The notes below the pieces were generated by a model. It was not told the origin of the DNA. It saw only the letters and a list, made by a program, of their open reading frames with translations, and did not search any database. A program made the position numbers and the translations under genes. Below, one piece after another: positions 24,611 to 33,573 of a stretch of 64,000 bases of DNA (positions are counted from its first letter, which is position 1; each line of letters begins with the position of its first letter). Origin of the DNA: JAJDXO01 sp965213765 (lineage in GTDB: Bacteria; Pseudomonadota; Alphaproteobacteria; Rhodospirillales; UBA2165). Location: the NCBI GenBank assembly GCA_965213765.1, contig OZ243926.1, forward strand, positions 124,001 to 188,000. Direction: 5' to 3'.

Positions 24611-25228
24611 ATGAACTTTTACCCCCAGGAACGGATTGGGCTGTTCATTGACGGCTCCAATCTATACGCCGCTGCACGGGCGCTCGGTTTCGATATCGAT
24701 TACAAGCTGCTGCTCAGGGTCTTCGCCGACCAGGGGCGGTTGGTGCGCGCGTTCTATTATACCGCCTTGGTCGAGGATCAGGAATATTCGCCCATTCGGC
24801 CGCTGGTCGATTGGCTCGACTACAACGGCTACACCATGGTCACCAAGCCGACCAAGGAGTTCACCGATACGGCGGGCCGGCGGAAGATCAAGGGTAATAT
24901 GGATATCGAACTCGCCGTCGACGTGATGGAGATGGTCGAGCACCTGGATCATGTGGTGATCTTCTCCGGCGACGGTGATTTCCGCCGTTTGGTCGAAGCC
25001 ACCCAGCGTCATGGCGCCCGTGTCACCGTTGTTTCCACGGTCCGCTCCAGGCCGCCCATGGTTGCCGATGAGCTACGCCGTCAGGCCGATTATTTCGTCG
25101 AACTCCTGGACCTCAAGGACGCCATTTCCCGGGACAGTGGTCCGCTTGAGGACGATGAATTTGGTCCTGAGTACGCCGACGACGACGATGAACCGGGCCC
25201 CGACGAAGAAGTTGCCGGCGCGGCCTAG
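24611..25228 (+). CDS. NYN/LabA-type domain protein, putative ribonuclease
   Basis: A 205-residue protein of the NYN (PIN-like) family. The nuclease-like acidic site is visible: IGLFIDGSNLY (Asp14), KGNMDIELAVD (Asp98), and FSGDGDFRRLV (Asp121, Asp123). Related LabA/YacP/MARF1 proteins cut or process RNA; the target here is unknown. The last 35 residues are strongly acidic (DDDDEPGPDEE), which may keep it off non-specific RNA or bind a partner. An AAAGGA site precedes ATG 24611 in an AT-rich leader. The uracil-DNA glycosylase gene follows after 23 bases, likely cotranscribed. Confidence 0.88.
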   Translation: MNFYPQERIGLFIDGSNLYAAARALGFDIDYKLLLRVFADQGRLVRAFYYTALVEDQEYSPIRPLVDWLDYNGYTMVTKPTKEFTDTAGRRKIKGNMDIELAVDVMEMVEHLDHVVIFSGDGDFRRLVEATQRHGARVTVVSTVRSRPPMVADELRRQADYFVELLDLKDAISRDSGPLEDDEFGPEYADDDDEPGPDEEVAGAA

Positions 25229-25251
25229 GCCTGCTCCCATCCATAATTGCA

Positions 25252-25911
25252 ATGACCGACGATATTGAACCTTCGCCGGATTGCGGGCTGTGTCCGCGGC
25301 TCGCGGATTTTCGTGCGGCCAACCGGACGGCCCACCCGGATTTCTTCAACCGGCCGGTCCCCGCCTTCGGTCCCCTGGGTGCGGAGATGCTGATTGTCGG
25401 GTTGGCCCCGGGGCTCAAGGGTGCCAACCGCACGGGCCGGCCGTTTACCGGCGACTATGCGGGCGACCTGCTCTATCCGACCCTGATCAAGTTCGGGTTT
25501 GCCAAGGGCCGGTTCGGGGCCGACCCCAATGACGGGCTGACGCTCGAGAACTGCCGGATTACCAATGCGGTCCGCTGCGTCCCGCCGGCCAATAAGCCGA
25601 TCGGCGCCGAGGTGCGAGCCTGTGGGGAATTCCTCGCCGCCGAGATCACGGCGATGCCCAACCTCAAGACGGTTCTTGCGTTGGGCTCGCTGGCCCACGG
25701 GGCTATTCTTGCCTCCCTCGGGCTCAGGAAGAGCGCCTACAAGTTCGGTCATGCCGCTGAACATCCCCTGCCCGGCTACAGGCTGGTGAACAGTTATCAC
25801 TGCTCCCGCTACAACACCAATACGGGGCGGTTGACCACCGAAATGTTCGAGGACGTCTTCCGGCTGATCGGGCAAAAGTCCCCAAGAGCGGATACGGAAC
25901 GCCACCGGTGA
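25252..25911 (+). CDS. family 5 uracil-DNA glycosylase (UDGb type)
   Basis: A 219-residue iron-sulfur uracil-DNA glycosylase. CGLCPRL (Cys11, Cys14) and later cysteines near residues 104-125 fit a 4Fe-4S site. Motif A reads VGLAPGLKGANRTGRPFTGD (residues 49-68), the type-5 form lacking the Asp of family 1, and the C-terminal motif is NSYHCSRYNTNTG in place of the HPS motif. Such enzymes remove uracil, hypoxanthine and other deaminated bases. It follows the NYN gene by 23 bases and converges on the sulfotransferase-like gene. Confidence 0.9.
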   Translation: MTDDIEPSPDCGLCPRLADFRAANRTAHPDFFNRPVPAFGPLGAEMLIVGLAPGLKGANRTGRPFTGDYAGDLLYPTLIKFGFAKGRFGADPNDGLTLENCRITNAVRCVPPANKPIGAEVRACGEFLAAEITAMPNLKTVLALGSLAHGAILASLGLRKSAYKFGHAAEHPLPGYRLVNSYHCSRYNTNTGRLTTEMFEDVFRLIGQKSPRADTERHR

Positions 25912-26003
25912 CTTCCGTGACCTCCGGGCGGCATTCAGGACTGGCGCGGCACGCAACAACAGTGGAAAACCACAATCCCCGAGGTTGATTGCCGTGACTC
26001 AAA

Positions 26004-27584
26004 TCAACCGTAGAGACCAGCGAACCGGACCGCCCGATAGACGTCCCAGCCTTTCTTTTCATCCCGTTGATCGAGGAACAACTCGAACAACACCTCCGGA
26101 TCGTCGTCGTGGGTTACCTCGACGATCCGCGCCGAACCGATTCCTCGGCTCGGGTCTTCCGAAACGCCGCCGTCCCCATCGCCGAGCAGTCCACCGAAGC
26201 AGGCCAGCACATTGCCGGTCACCGGCAGCACCTCGGCGCCGCAGATGAACGGGCAGTAGTAAGCCTCCTCACCTGGACCGCCGTAGGACCACACTTGCCG
26301 CACCGTCATTGCCTCCTCGTCGATGTCGTATTCGACGACGCGCGAGTAGTTCTTGCCGGCGGGCAGCTTCTCTTCGTAGGGCCGGGCCCTGTAGTTGCCG
26401 TTGTCGAACAGCATCAGCGTGCCGTGCGGCGTGATTACGGAGTTGTGCTGGTGGAACTGCCATTCCAGCGGGCCTTCGGGTTTCAGCACCTTGCCCGCCC
26501 AGGGTTCGCGCCAGCCGTCCGGGGTGCCGAGGATCCATTTCACCCGGCCCGAGGCGCGATCGATCTTGATCACCGCATCCTGGTGCCGGACCGAGAGGAT
26601 CAGCGAGTCGTCCCGGGTGTCGTGGACCACGGCGTTGGCGTGGCTCCAATCGCAGGAATCGGGGATGCCTTTCTGCTCCCAGTAACCGCCGAGGGAGTCA
26701 TAGCCGAAACGGTACGGATCGAGAATGTCCAGGAGCTTCCACTCGTTGAGCACCCGTCCCTCGCGGTTGAACTCCACCACCACGTCGCCGACCGCGTTGG
26801 CGGGCCGGGGCCGGGCGTTGGGGTCGGTCTCGCTTGCCGGGTAGTCCTGATACTCCCGCACCTCGATGGAGAGCACGAGGAAATTGCCGTCTTCGGTCTC
26901 GAATATCTCGTGGTGAAACCCTTCGGCATCGACAGGCACGGCGGTCCCGTCCCGGTGCAGATCGGGCCAGCGCCGGGCGGCGGCCCAGTGGTTCACCTGA
27001 TTACCGAGCATGTCCAGTTCGACCGCCTTATGGTCGAAAGACAGATAGATGATGTTGCCGTTCCGCGCCCGGATGATGTCGCCGGTGGTATGGCCGACGT
27101 CCCGGTACCAGACCACTTCGCCCTCGGCGTCCACCGCGACGATGACGCCATAATATTTGGCGCCCGAGAACGCCGACTTGCGGACCCCGAAGACGGTGAC
27201 GCCGGGTTCCATGCGGTCGGGCTTGCTGACCCTCGCCTCGAAAACCGGAAAATCCTCGGGCAAGGGATCGGTCTCGAATTCAAACACCTCGCCGCCTTCG
27301 ATCCGCTCGCCGTATTCGCCGACGGCCGCCACGGTCAAGGTGTGCGCGCGGCCCGGCCGCATACCCAGGATGGCATGCTCATGCCGCGGCACGTATTCTT
27401 CGCCGGTGGGAATTTGCCACGTCCGGTCGCCGTCGCTGACCTCGATCTCGGCCCGGGCCGGCAGGGAGGTGGAGAAACACACCTGTCCGGCGAGCGGCGC
27501 GTGACCGCTCGGGTTGAGTTCGAAGGTCGGTGATTGAAAGAACGCCAGTTTGCCGGCGGGAAAGGCTAGAACGGCTACGGACAT
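26004..27584 (-). CDS. arylsulfotransferase (ASST)-family beta-propeller protein
   Basis: A 526-residue protein related to aryl-sulfate sulfotransferases. An N-terminal beta-sandwich (residues 1-100) precedes a propeller with repeated hydrophobic-Asp motifs. HHEIFETEDGNFLVL, CDWSHANAVVHD and EWQFHQHNSVITPHGTLMLFDNGN provide the histidines seen around the ASST active site. ATG 27584 is chosen because AGGGG lies just before it; the codon at 27605 has no ribosome site. No clear signal peptide is visible although known ASSTs are periplasmic, so location is uncertain. No dsbA/dsbB-like partner is adjacent. Divergent from thrH. Confidence 0.82.
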   Translation of the reverse strand: MSVAVLAFPAGKLAFFQSPTFELNPSGHAPLAGQVCFSTSLPARAEIEVSDGDRTWQIPTGEEYVPRHEHAILGMRPGRAHTLTVAAVGEYGERIEGGEVFEFETDPLPEDFPVFEARVSKPDRMEPGVTVFGVRKSAFSGAKYYGVIVAVDAEGEVVWYRDVGHTTGDIIRARNGNIIYLSFDHKAVELDMLGNQVNHWAAARRWPDLHRDGTAVPVDAEGFHHEIFETEDGNFLVLSIEVREYQDYPASETDPNARPRPANAVGDVVVEFNREGRVLNEWKLLDILDPYRFGYDSLGGYWEQKGIPDSCDWSHANAVVHDTRDDSLILSVRHQDAVIKIDRASGRVKWILGTPDGWREPWAGKVLKPEGPLEWQFHQHNSVITPHGTLMLFDNGNYRARPYEEKLPAGKNYSRVVEYDIDEEAMTVRQVWSYGGPGEEAYYCPFICGAEVLPVTGNVLACFGGLLGDGDGGVSEDPSRGIGSARIVEVTHDDDPEVLFELFLDQRDEKKGWDVYRAVRFAGLYG

Positions 27585-27802
27585 AAATTTCCCCTTGAGA
27601 GCCAACCCGGCCCTGCATATTTCACGGTTGATATACGTGATATGATATTAATCAACAATATGAAAATGGAATATTTTTTTCTTAAACAAAATCTTAATGT
27701 AAAATATATTCCCCTCCCAAACTCAGGGATTGGTTTACGCCCTACATGTGTTATACCCCGCGGCGTTTCGGGTCCCCTGAATTGAGTCTCCGGAGAAGTT
27801 CG

Positions 27803-28411
27803 TTGGAAGTCGTCTGCCTCGATATGGAGGGTGTCCTTGTCCCGGAAATCTGGATCGGTGTCGCCGAACGCACGGGGATCGAAGAACTTCGGGCCACCAC
27901 CCGTGATATTCCCGACTACGATGTGCTGATGACCCGGCGGCTGAGGATTCTGGACGAGCATGGGATCAAGCTGCCGGTCATCCAGGAGGTGATCGCCGGG
28001 CTCGGCCCCCTGCCCGGCGCAAGGGAGTTCCTCGACGAACTCCGAACCCTGTTCCAGGTGGTGATCCTGTCGGACACGTTTTACGACTTCGCCGAGCCGT
28101 TGATGCGGCAACTGGACTGGCCGACGCTGTTTTGCCACCGCCTTACCATCGCCGACGACGGCCGGATCGCCGGCTACAATCTGCGGATGAAGGACCACAA
28201 GCGCGAGGCGGTCAAGGCGTTGAAGGCGCTCAACTACACGGTCTACGCCGCCGGTGACTCCTATAACGACATCACCATGCTGGGTGAAGCCGACGCCGGG
28301 TTTCTGTTTCATGCCCCGGACAACGTCATCGCGGAGTTTCCCCAATTCCCGGCCCGCGGCGAATTCGACGAACTGCTGGCGTCCTTTCGCGACGTGAGCC
28401 CGCGGTTCTAG
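27803..28411 (+). CDS. thrH: bifunctional phosphoserine phosphatase/homoserine phosphotransferase ThrH
   Basis: A 202-residue HAD-family enzyme close to Pseudomonas ThrH. It dephosphorylates phosphoserine and can move the phosphate to homoserine. Landmarks: VVCLDMEGVLVPEIW (Asp nucleophile), TRDIPDYDVLM, FQVVILSDTFYDF, and AAGDSYNDITML (Mg-binding Asp). The start is TTG 27803 with GGAGAAG five bases upstream; the open frame extends to 27746 but those residues do not resemble ThrH. The ABC-F gene starts 16 bases after its stop, so an operon is likely. Confidence 0.9.
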   Translation: MEVVCLDMEGVLVPEIWIGVAERTGIEELRATTRDIPDYDVLMTRRLRILDEHGIKLPVIQEVIAGLGPLPGAREFLDELRTLFQVVILSDTFYDFAEPLMRQLDWPTLFCHRLTIADDGRIAGYNLRMKDHKREAVKALKALNYTVYAAGDSYNDITMLGEADAGFLFHAPDNVIAEFPQFPARGEFDELLASFRDVSPRF

Positions 28412-28427
28412 GCCGCGCGGCCGCCCC

Positions 28428-30293
28428 ATGCTCCAGATCAGCGGCCTTACCTACCGGATCGGCGGGCGGGTGCTTCTCGATCACGCCACGGTTTCCGTGG
28501 CCAAGGGACGGAAGGTCGGCCTGGTCGGACGCAACGGGGCCGGCAAGACCACGCTGTTCCGCCTGATCACCGGAGAGATTTCCCCGGATGACGGCGAGGT
28601 GTCGGTGCTCGGCCGGGCCCGCGTCGGAACCGTCGCTCAGGAGGCGCCCGGCGGGCCTGAGAGCTTGCTCGACACCGTGCTGGCGGCGGATGCCGAGTTG
28701 GCCGCACTGACCGCCGAAGCCGGGACCGCGACCGATCCTAATCGTATTGCCGAGATCCATACCCGGCTTGCCGACATTGACGCCCATACCGCCCCTGCCC
28801 GGGCGGCGGCGATCCTTGCCGGTCTCGGCTTCGACGAGGCGGCGCAACAGCGCCCGTGCGCGGAATATTCGGGCGGCTGGCGGATGCGGGTGGCGCTTGC
28901 CGGCGCGCTGTTCGCCCGGCCCGATCTGTTGCTCCTCGACGAGCCCACTAACCACTTGGACCTTGAGGCGACAATGTGGCTTGAGAGTTATCTCGCTTCC
29001 TGGCCGGGCACCCTGGTGGTGATCAGCCACGAGCGAACGCTCCTGAACCAGGTCGCCGACGGGATCGTTCATCTGCACGGTCGGAAGCTCACCGCTTACG
29101 GCGGCGGCTATGACACCTTCGAAAAGACTCGCCGGGAAAGGCTGGCCCGGGAAGCCGGCCTACGCGCCAAGCAACTGGCGGAACAGCGCCGCATCCAGAC
29201 CTTCGTCGACCGGTTCCGGGCCAAGGCCACCAAAGCCCGTCAGGCCCAGAGCCGCCTCAAAATGCTGGCGCGGATGGAACCCATCGCCTCGGTCATGGAG
29301 GAGCGCACCGCCACGTTCGAATTTCCCAATCCGGATCCCGCACCGCCACCGCTGATCACCATGGATGAGGTTGCCGTCGGCTACGACGGGAAAGCCGTGT
29401 TGGGGGACCTTGATCTCCGCATCGACATGGAGGACCGGATCGCACTCCTTGGCGCCAACGGCAACGGCAAGTCGACCCTGGTCAAGCTGCTGGCGGGACG
29501 GCTCGATTGTCTGGACGGCAAGATGCGCCGCCCCAGGAAACTCAAAGTCGGTTATTTCGCCCAGCACCAGGCCGACGAACTCGACCTGAAGGTGACACCC
29601 CTGGTGCTGGCGGCCCGGGCCCTGCCGGATGCCACCGAGACCAAGGTGCGCGCCCACCTCGGGCGTTTCGGTTTCGGCGCCGATAAGGCGGAAACTAACG
29701 TCGCCGACCTATCGGGCGGCGAGAAAGCCCGGCTGCTGTTCTGCCTGATGAGTATCGAAGCACCCCACATTCTGCTGCTCGACGAACCCACCAACCACCT
29801 GGACGTGGATGCCCGCGAAGCCCTCGCGCACGCGGTCAACGCCTATCAGGGCGCCGTCGTACTGGTGAGCCACGATCCTCACCTGGTGGAGATCGTCGCC
29901 GATGAACTGTGGCTGGTGGAGGATGGCGGCTGTCAGCGGTTTGATGGCGATCTCGGCGATTACCGCCGCCATCTGATTGAGCGCACCCGGACCGCAAAAA
30001 GGGCGCAAAACGGTGATGCCCCCACCATCAGCAGGAAGGATGAGCGCCGCGCCCGCGCCCGGGCGCGTGAAGCGACCGCCGATCTTCGTAAACAGGCCAA
30101 AGAGGCCGAAAAACGGCTGGAGCGGCTGGGCCGACAGCGCGCGGAGATCGAGACCGTTCTGGCCGACCCCTCCACTTATGAGGGTTCGACCGCCGACATG
30201 CTGGAACTGGGCAGGAAGCTGGCGAAGATCGACAATGAGATTTCCGCCGCCGAAAGCGCCTGGCTGGAGGCCGAAGAAGCGCTCGGCCGTTGA
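28428..30293 (+). CDS. ABC-F family ATPase (translation factor type)
   Basis: A 621-residue soluble protein with two ABC cassettes and no transmembrane segments. Cassette 1: VGRNGAGKTTLF (Walker A), YSGGWRMRVALA (signature), LLLDEPTNHLDLE. Cassette 2: GANGNGKSTLV, LSGGEKARLLF, LLLDEPTNHLDVD. A basic linker (residues 230-290, KATKARQAQSRLKML) and a C-terminal coiled coil (about 545-610) match the Uup/YheS branch. ABC-F proteins bind the ribosomal E site and rescue or regulate stalled translation. It follows thrH closely. A resistance-type ARE factor is less likely given the housekeeping-like layout. Confidence 0.92.
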   Translation: MLQISGLTYRIGGRVLLDHATVSVAKGRKVGLVGRNGAGKTTLFRLITGEISPDDGEVSVLGRARVGTVAQEAPGGPESLLDTVLAADAELAALTAEAGTATDPNRIAEIHTRLADIDAHTAPARAAAILAGLGFDEAAQQRPCAEYSGGWRMRVALAGALFARPDLLLLDEPTNHLDLEATMWLESYLASWPGTLVVISHERTLLNQVADGIVHLHGRKLTAYGGGYDTFEKTRRERLAREAGLRAKQLAEQRRIQTFVDRFRAKATKARQAQSRLKMLARMEPIASVMEERTATFEFPNPDPAPPPLITMDEVAVGYDGKAVLGDLDLRIDMEDRIALLGANGNGKSTLVKLLAGRLDCLDGKMRRPRKLKVGYFAQHQADELDLKVTPLVLAARALPDATETKVRAHLGRFGFGADKAETNVADLSGGEKARLLFCLMSIEAPHILLLDEPTNHLDVDAREALAHAVNAYQGAVVLVSHDPHLVEIVADELWLVEDGGCQRFDGDLGDYRRHLIERTRTAKRAQNGDAPTISRKDERRARARAREATADLRKQAKEAEKRLERLGRQRAEIETVLADPSTYEGSTADMLELGRKLAKIDNEISAAESAWLEAEEALGR

Positions 30294-30556
30294 GCCGCGG
30301 CCGGCCCTTCTTCGGGTCTCGACGATCTTGGCCTGATCCCCGAGCCGTTTGGAGATCGAAGCCGGGATCCGGTTGACGAGACGGGGCCGGATTTTCCAGG
30401 ACGCCCCCGAAAACCGGATGAAGAAGCGGATTGCCCATTTGGGTTCTCTATTGTTGCTTGTGACGCCAACCCCGGAAGGCCACCATGCGTCCGGAGTTCA
30501 TAACCGCTTGCCGGGCGGCCAACAGCCCGCACCGAGCATCCTAGTGAGGAAGAGAA

Positions 30557-31273
30557 ATGATCGATCTTTACAGCTGGCCGACGCCCAATGGTCACAAAGT
30601 CCACATCATGCTGGAAGAACTTGAGATGCCCTACAACCTGATTCCGGTGGATATCGGGAAAGGCGCCCAGTTCGAACCGGAATTCCTCAAGATCAGTCCA
30701 AACAACAAGATTCCCGCCCTGGTCGACCCGGACGGCCCGGATGGCGGGCCGATTACCGTCTTCGAAACCGGCGCCATGCTGATCTATCTCGGCCATAAGA
30801 CCGGCAAATTCATTCCCCCATCGGGGAGCGCGGCCCGCTTCGACGTGGTGCAGTGGCTTATGTTCCAGATGGGCGGCATCGGCCCCATGTGCGGCCAGCA
30901 GAACCACTTCAACAATTATGCCCCGAACCTCACCGATGAATCCCAGCTCGCCTATTCCCAGGCCCGCTACGACAATGAAGTGGCGCGGCTCTACAACGTG
31001 ATGGACGGCCGGCTTGGCGAGACCGCCTATCTCGGCGGCGCCGAGTACAGCATCGCCGATATCGCCACCTTCCCCTGGGTGCGAAACCACGAACGCCGCA
31101 AAGTGGACATCGACGGACTCCCCAACGTGAAGCGCTGGCTGGATGAGATCGAGGCGCGGCCGGCCGTGCAAAAGGGCATGACGGTCCTCACCGACGTCAG
31201 CACCGAGGGCAAGGGGCCGTCCAAGGAGGCCCTCGAAAACATGTTCGGTGCCACCCAATACGAGAGGCGTTAG
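30557..31273 (+). CDS. glutathione S-transferase, YfcG-like (nu class)
   Basis: A 238-residue GST. IDLYSWPTPNGHKVHIMLEE, KGAQFEPEFLKISPNNKIPALVD and FETGAMLIYLGHKTG match E. coli YfcG nearly block for block, as do QMGGIGPMCGQQNHFNNYAP and EYSIADIATFPWV in the helical domain. YfcG-like enzymes have disulfide reductase activity with glutathione and lack the usual catalytic Ser/Cys. GAGGAAGAG precedes ATG 30557. It is preceded by a 263-base gap with no recognisable gene and followed by a probable terminator. Confidence 0.92.
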   Translation: MIDLYSWPTPNGHKVHIMLEELEMPYNLIPVDIGKGAQFEPEFLKISPNNKIPALVDPDGPDGGPITVFETGAMLIYLGHKTGKFIPPSGSAARFDVVQWLMFQMGGIGPMCGQQNHFNNYAPNLTDESQLAYSQARYDNEVARLYNVMDGRLGETAYLGGAEYSIADIATFPWVRNHERRKVDIDGLPNVKRWLDEIEARPAVQKGMTVLTDVSTEGKGPSKEALENMFGATQYERR

Positions 31274-31310
31274 ACGGACCGAACCAATCAGTCAGGGCTC
31301 CGGCATCAGG

Positions 31311-31341
31311 GCTCCGGACGGTCCGCGGAGCGGGCTTTTTT
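31311..31341 (+). terminator. probable intrinsic terminator after the GST gene
   Basis: GCTCCG (31311-31316) pairs with CGGAGC (31326-31331) around GACGGTCCG, followed after GGGC by a T-run (31336-31341), 38 bases after the stop. The stem is short and the T-run offset by four bases, so strength is uncertain. Confidence 0.45.
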
Positions 31342-31446
31342 CGCCAATTCGCAAAAATGGGATATTTAGCCGGGCGAGATTGAGCTAGACTTTTTTCCAA
31401 TAGATTCGATCGGGAAAACCCCGAGGCAGTTACAGGGAGAAATTTC

Positions 31447-32994
31447 ATGCTCAAACGCAGTCTGTTTACCGGCACCATCTTGGGGGCAGTAATGGCGGTG
31501 GCCGCCGGACCCGCTTTGGCGCAAAAGAAGGACAACACCGTCCGCGTCGCATTTTTCGACCCCATCTCGATGATCGATGCGGTCTACGACCCAAAGCCCG
31601 AAACCGGCTTCACGACCAACGCCATTTACGACCGTCTGATGACTTATGATTCCGCCGCCGGTAAATTCCGGCCGCGGATCGCGGAATCGTGGACCCGTGT
31701 GAACCCGACGACTTATGAGTTTAAGCTCAAGAAAGGTCTGAAGTTCCATGACGGTTCCGGCCTCGACGCGGACGACGTGGTTTATTCGGTCAATTTTGTC
31801 GCCGACCCCAAGGTGCGGTTCCGCATCAAGTCCCGGTTCCTTTTCATCAAAGGGGCCGAGAAAATTGACCAGCACACCGTCCGCATCACCACCAAGCGGC
31901 CTTCGGTCGCGGCCATGATGCGTTTCGCGCGCTCGATCTCCATTTATCCCGCCGACGTTCACGGCGCCCTGGCGAAAAAGAACACCTTCGGCCGCAACCC
32001 CGTCGGGTCCGGTCCCTACCGGGCGGCGATGGTGGACCCGGAAAAGGGCATCGTGCTGGAGCGGGTGGATAACTATCAATTGGCCGCCGACTACCGCCCG
32101 GCGGGCAAGGTGAAGCGCTTCGTGATCAAGCAAATCCCGTCCGTCCAGACCCAGGTGGCCCAACTCCTGACCGGCAATTTGGACATGATGTTCCGGGTGC
32201 CGAAGGATCAGGTGGACAATTTGCGCAACAATCCCAACTACGGTTTCACCGCCCAGTCCAAGGGTCTGTTGATCGCTTACCTGCTCCTCGACGCGGCGGG
32301 ACGTTCGGAGAACCCTGCGCTCAAGGACATCCGGGTCCGCAAGGCGATTATGCACGCGGTCAACCGGCGGGCGATCCAGACGACACTGATCGCCGGCGGC
32401 AGTGATGTACCGATGGTCGAATCCATGTGTTTCCGCAATCAGGCGGGGTGCGACTATTCCGCCCGTCTGCCCGAGTTCAATCCGGCCAAGGCCAAGCAGT
32501 TGCTCGCCGAGGCGGGCGTGAGCGATCTGCGCCTCGAGATCACTTCGGTGACGACGGCCCCGGCGGCGGTTCCGCAAGCTATCGCGGGCTATTTGCGGGC
32601 CGTCGGGATCAAGGCATCGGTCACCCGGCTCCCCTTCCCGCCTTATCGTAAGAAGCAGGCTCAGGGCAAGATCCAGGCATTGGTGAACCCATGGGCATCG
32701 GGCGGGCTTCCCGAGGTGGAGAGCACGGCCAACTTTTTCTTCGCGCCGGGCGCGCGGAACTATTCCCGCGATCCGGTGATCACCAAGCTGGCACAGCAAG
32801 GTGCGAGCACGTTTGATCCCAACGCCCGAAAGGAAATCTACAAGCAGCTCTTCGATCGCGTGACGGAACAGGCCTATATCATGCCCGTGGCGACGACGCC
32901 GCCGGTGTTCGTTCACGCAAAGGATCTGCACATCAGTGAGGTCGGCTCCGACGAGACCTATGGCGCGCTTCCCAACCAGATTTGGTGGAAGTAA
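31447..32994 (+). CDS. ABC transporter substrate-binding protein, family 5 (peptide/nickel type)
   Basis: A 515-residue periplasmic protein with signal peptide MLKRSLFTGTILGAVMAVAAGPALA. The mature part follows the DppA/OppA pattern: TNAIYDRLMTYD, RPRIAESWTRVNPTTYEFKLKKGLKFHDG, DADDVVYSVNF, GSGPYRAA, and DIRVRKAIMHAVNRRAI. Such proteins deliver peptides, nickel, opines or other solutes to an ABC permease. No permease or ATPase gene is adjacent: the neighbours are a GST and a cytochrome c, so this is an orphan binding protein. A strong terminator follows. The ligand cannot be deduced. Confidence 0.92.
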   Translation: MLKRSLFTGTILGAVMAVAAGPALAQKKDNTVRVAFFDPISMIDAVYDPKPETGFTTNAIYDRLMTYDSAAGKFRPRIAESWTRVNPTTYEFKLKKGLKFHDGSGLDADDVVYSVNFVADPKVRFRIKSRFLFIKGAEKIDQHTVRITTKRPSVAAMMRFARSISIYPADVHGALAKKNTFGRNPVGSGPYRAAMVDPEKGIVLERVDNYQLAADYRPAGKVKRFVIKQIPSVQTQVAQLLTGNLDMMFRVPKDQVDNLRNNPNYGFTAQSKGLLIAYLLLDAAGRSENPALKDIRVRKAIMHAVNRRAIQTTLIAGGSDVPMVESMCFRNQAGCDYSARLPEFNPAKAKQLLAEAGVSDLRLEITSVTTAPAAVPQAIAGYLRAVGIKASVTRLPFPPYRKKQAQGKIQALVNPWASGGLPEVESTANFFFAPGARNYSRDPVITKLAQQGASTFDPNARKEIYKQLFDRVTEQAYIMPVATTPPVFVHAKDLHISEVGSDETYGALPNQIWWK

Positions 32995-33012
32995 TTTGCC
33001 AAAAAGCCAAGG

Positions 33013-33040
33013 AAACCGGCCCTTTAGGGCCGGTTTTTTT
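33013..33040 (+). terminator. strong rho-independent terminator after the binding-protein gene
   Basis: AAACCGGCCC-TTTA-GGGCCGGTTT with a run of Ts, starting 19 bases after the stop. Ten pairs, tetraloop and T-run are all present. An outer GCCAAG/CTTGGC pair (33006-33011, 33045-33050) could extend the structure. Confidence 0.9.
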
Positions 33041-33079
33041 GTGGCTTGGCAGTGGTGAAACCGGATGACAGCATGAGGC

Positions 33080-33562
33080 ATGCTTTCCGACAGGGTCGTC
33101 ACCTGGATCGTCTTCGCCGCCGTTCTCTATCTCGTCCTGTTCGTCGGCGGGGTCGGGCTGATCGCCATGGTTAGCGGTGCCGGTGGAGACCCCAACGATC
33201 CGGTCTTGGTGGCCCGGGGCGAGGTCTTGTACGGCGAGCACTGTGCCGCTTGCCACGGGACCAATCTGGAGGGCCAGCCCAACTGGGAGACCCGGAATGC
33301 CGACGGCACGTTTCCCGCGCCGCCGGCGGACGGGACCGGTCATGCCTCGGAACATTCGGACCGGCAATTATTCGAGGTGGTGCAGTTCGGCGGCGCCCGG
33401 TTTTCGCGGCCGGGAGTCAAGAGCGCGATGCCGTCCTTCGAGGATAAGCTGGAAAGCGCCGATATCTGGGCGATCTTGGCATTTATCAAAAGCCGTTGGC
33501 CCGAAGAGGTGCAGAAGAAACAGCAGACCCGAGGCTTATTCTCGGGCCCGCATCTTCACTGA
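33080..33562 (+). CDS. membrane-anchored c-type cytochrome
   Basis: A 160-residue monohaem cytochrome c. One N-terminal hydrophobic segment (residues 8-31) anchors or exports it. HCAACHGTNLEG (haem attachment) is near residue 56, and SAMPSFEDKL offers the distal Met. IWAILAFIKSRWP is the usual C-terminal helix. The soluble domain would lie in the periplasm and shuttle electrons. No oxidase or dehydrogenase gene is adjacent; the nearest redox-related genes are the secreted YHYH pair 1-3 kb away. Start ATG 33080 follows the strong terminator of the previous gene. Confidence 0.9.
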   Translation: MLSDRVVTWIVFAAVLYLVLFVGGVGLIAMVSGAGGDPNDPVLVARGEVLYGEHCAACHGTNLEGQPNWETRNADGTFPAPPADGTGHASEHSDRQLFEVVQFGGARFSRPGVKSAMPSFEDKLESADIWAILAFIKSRWPEEVQKKQQTRGLFSGPHLH

Positions 33563-33573
33563 GTTACTTCAGG

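Noticed and set aside
27606..27720. Riboswitch in the AT-rich sulfotransferase/thrH divergent region
   Set aside because: Only short imperfect inverted repeats (GTTGAT/ATCAAC and a GGAATATT pair) and no recognisable aptamer consensus.
31366..33102. 578-codon minus-strand open frame
   Set aside because: Antisense to the substrate-binding protein, which has a signal peptide, family motifs and a terminator.
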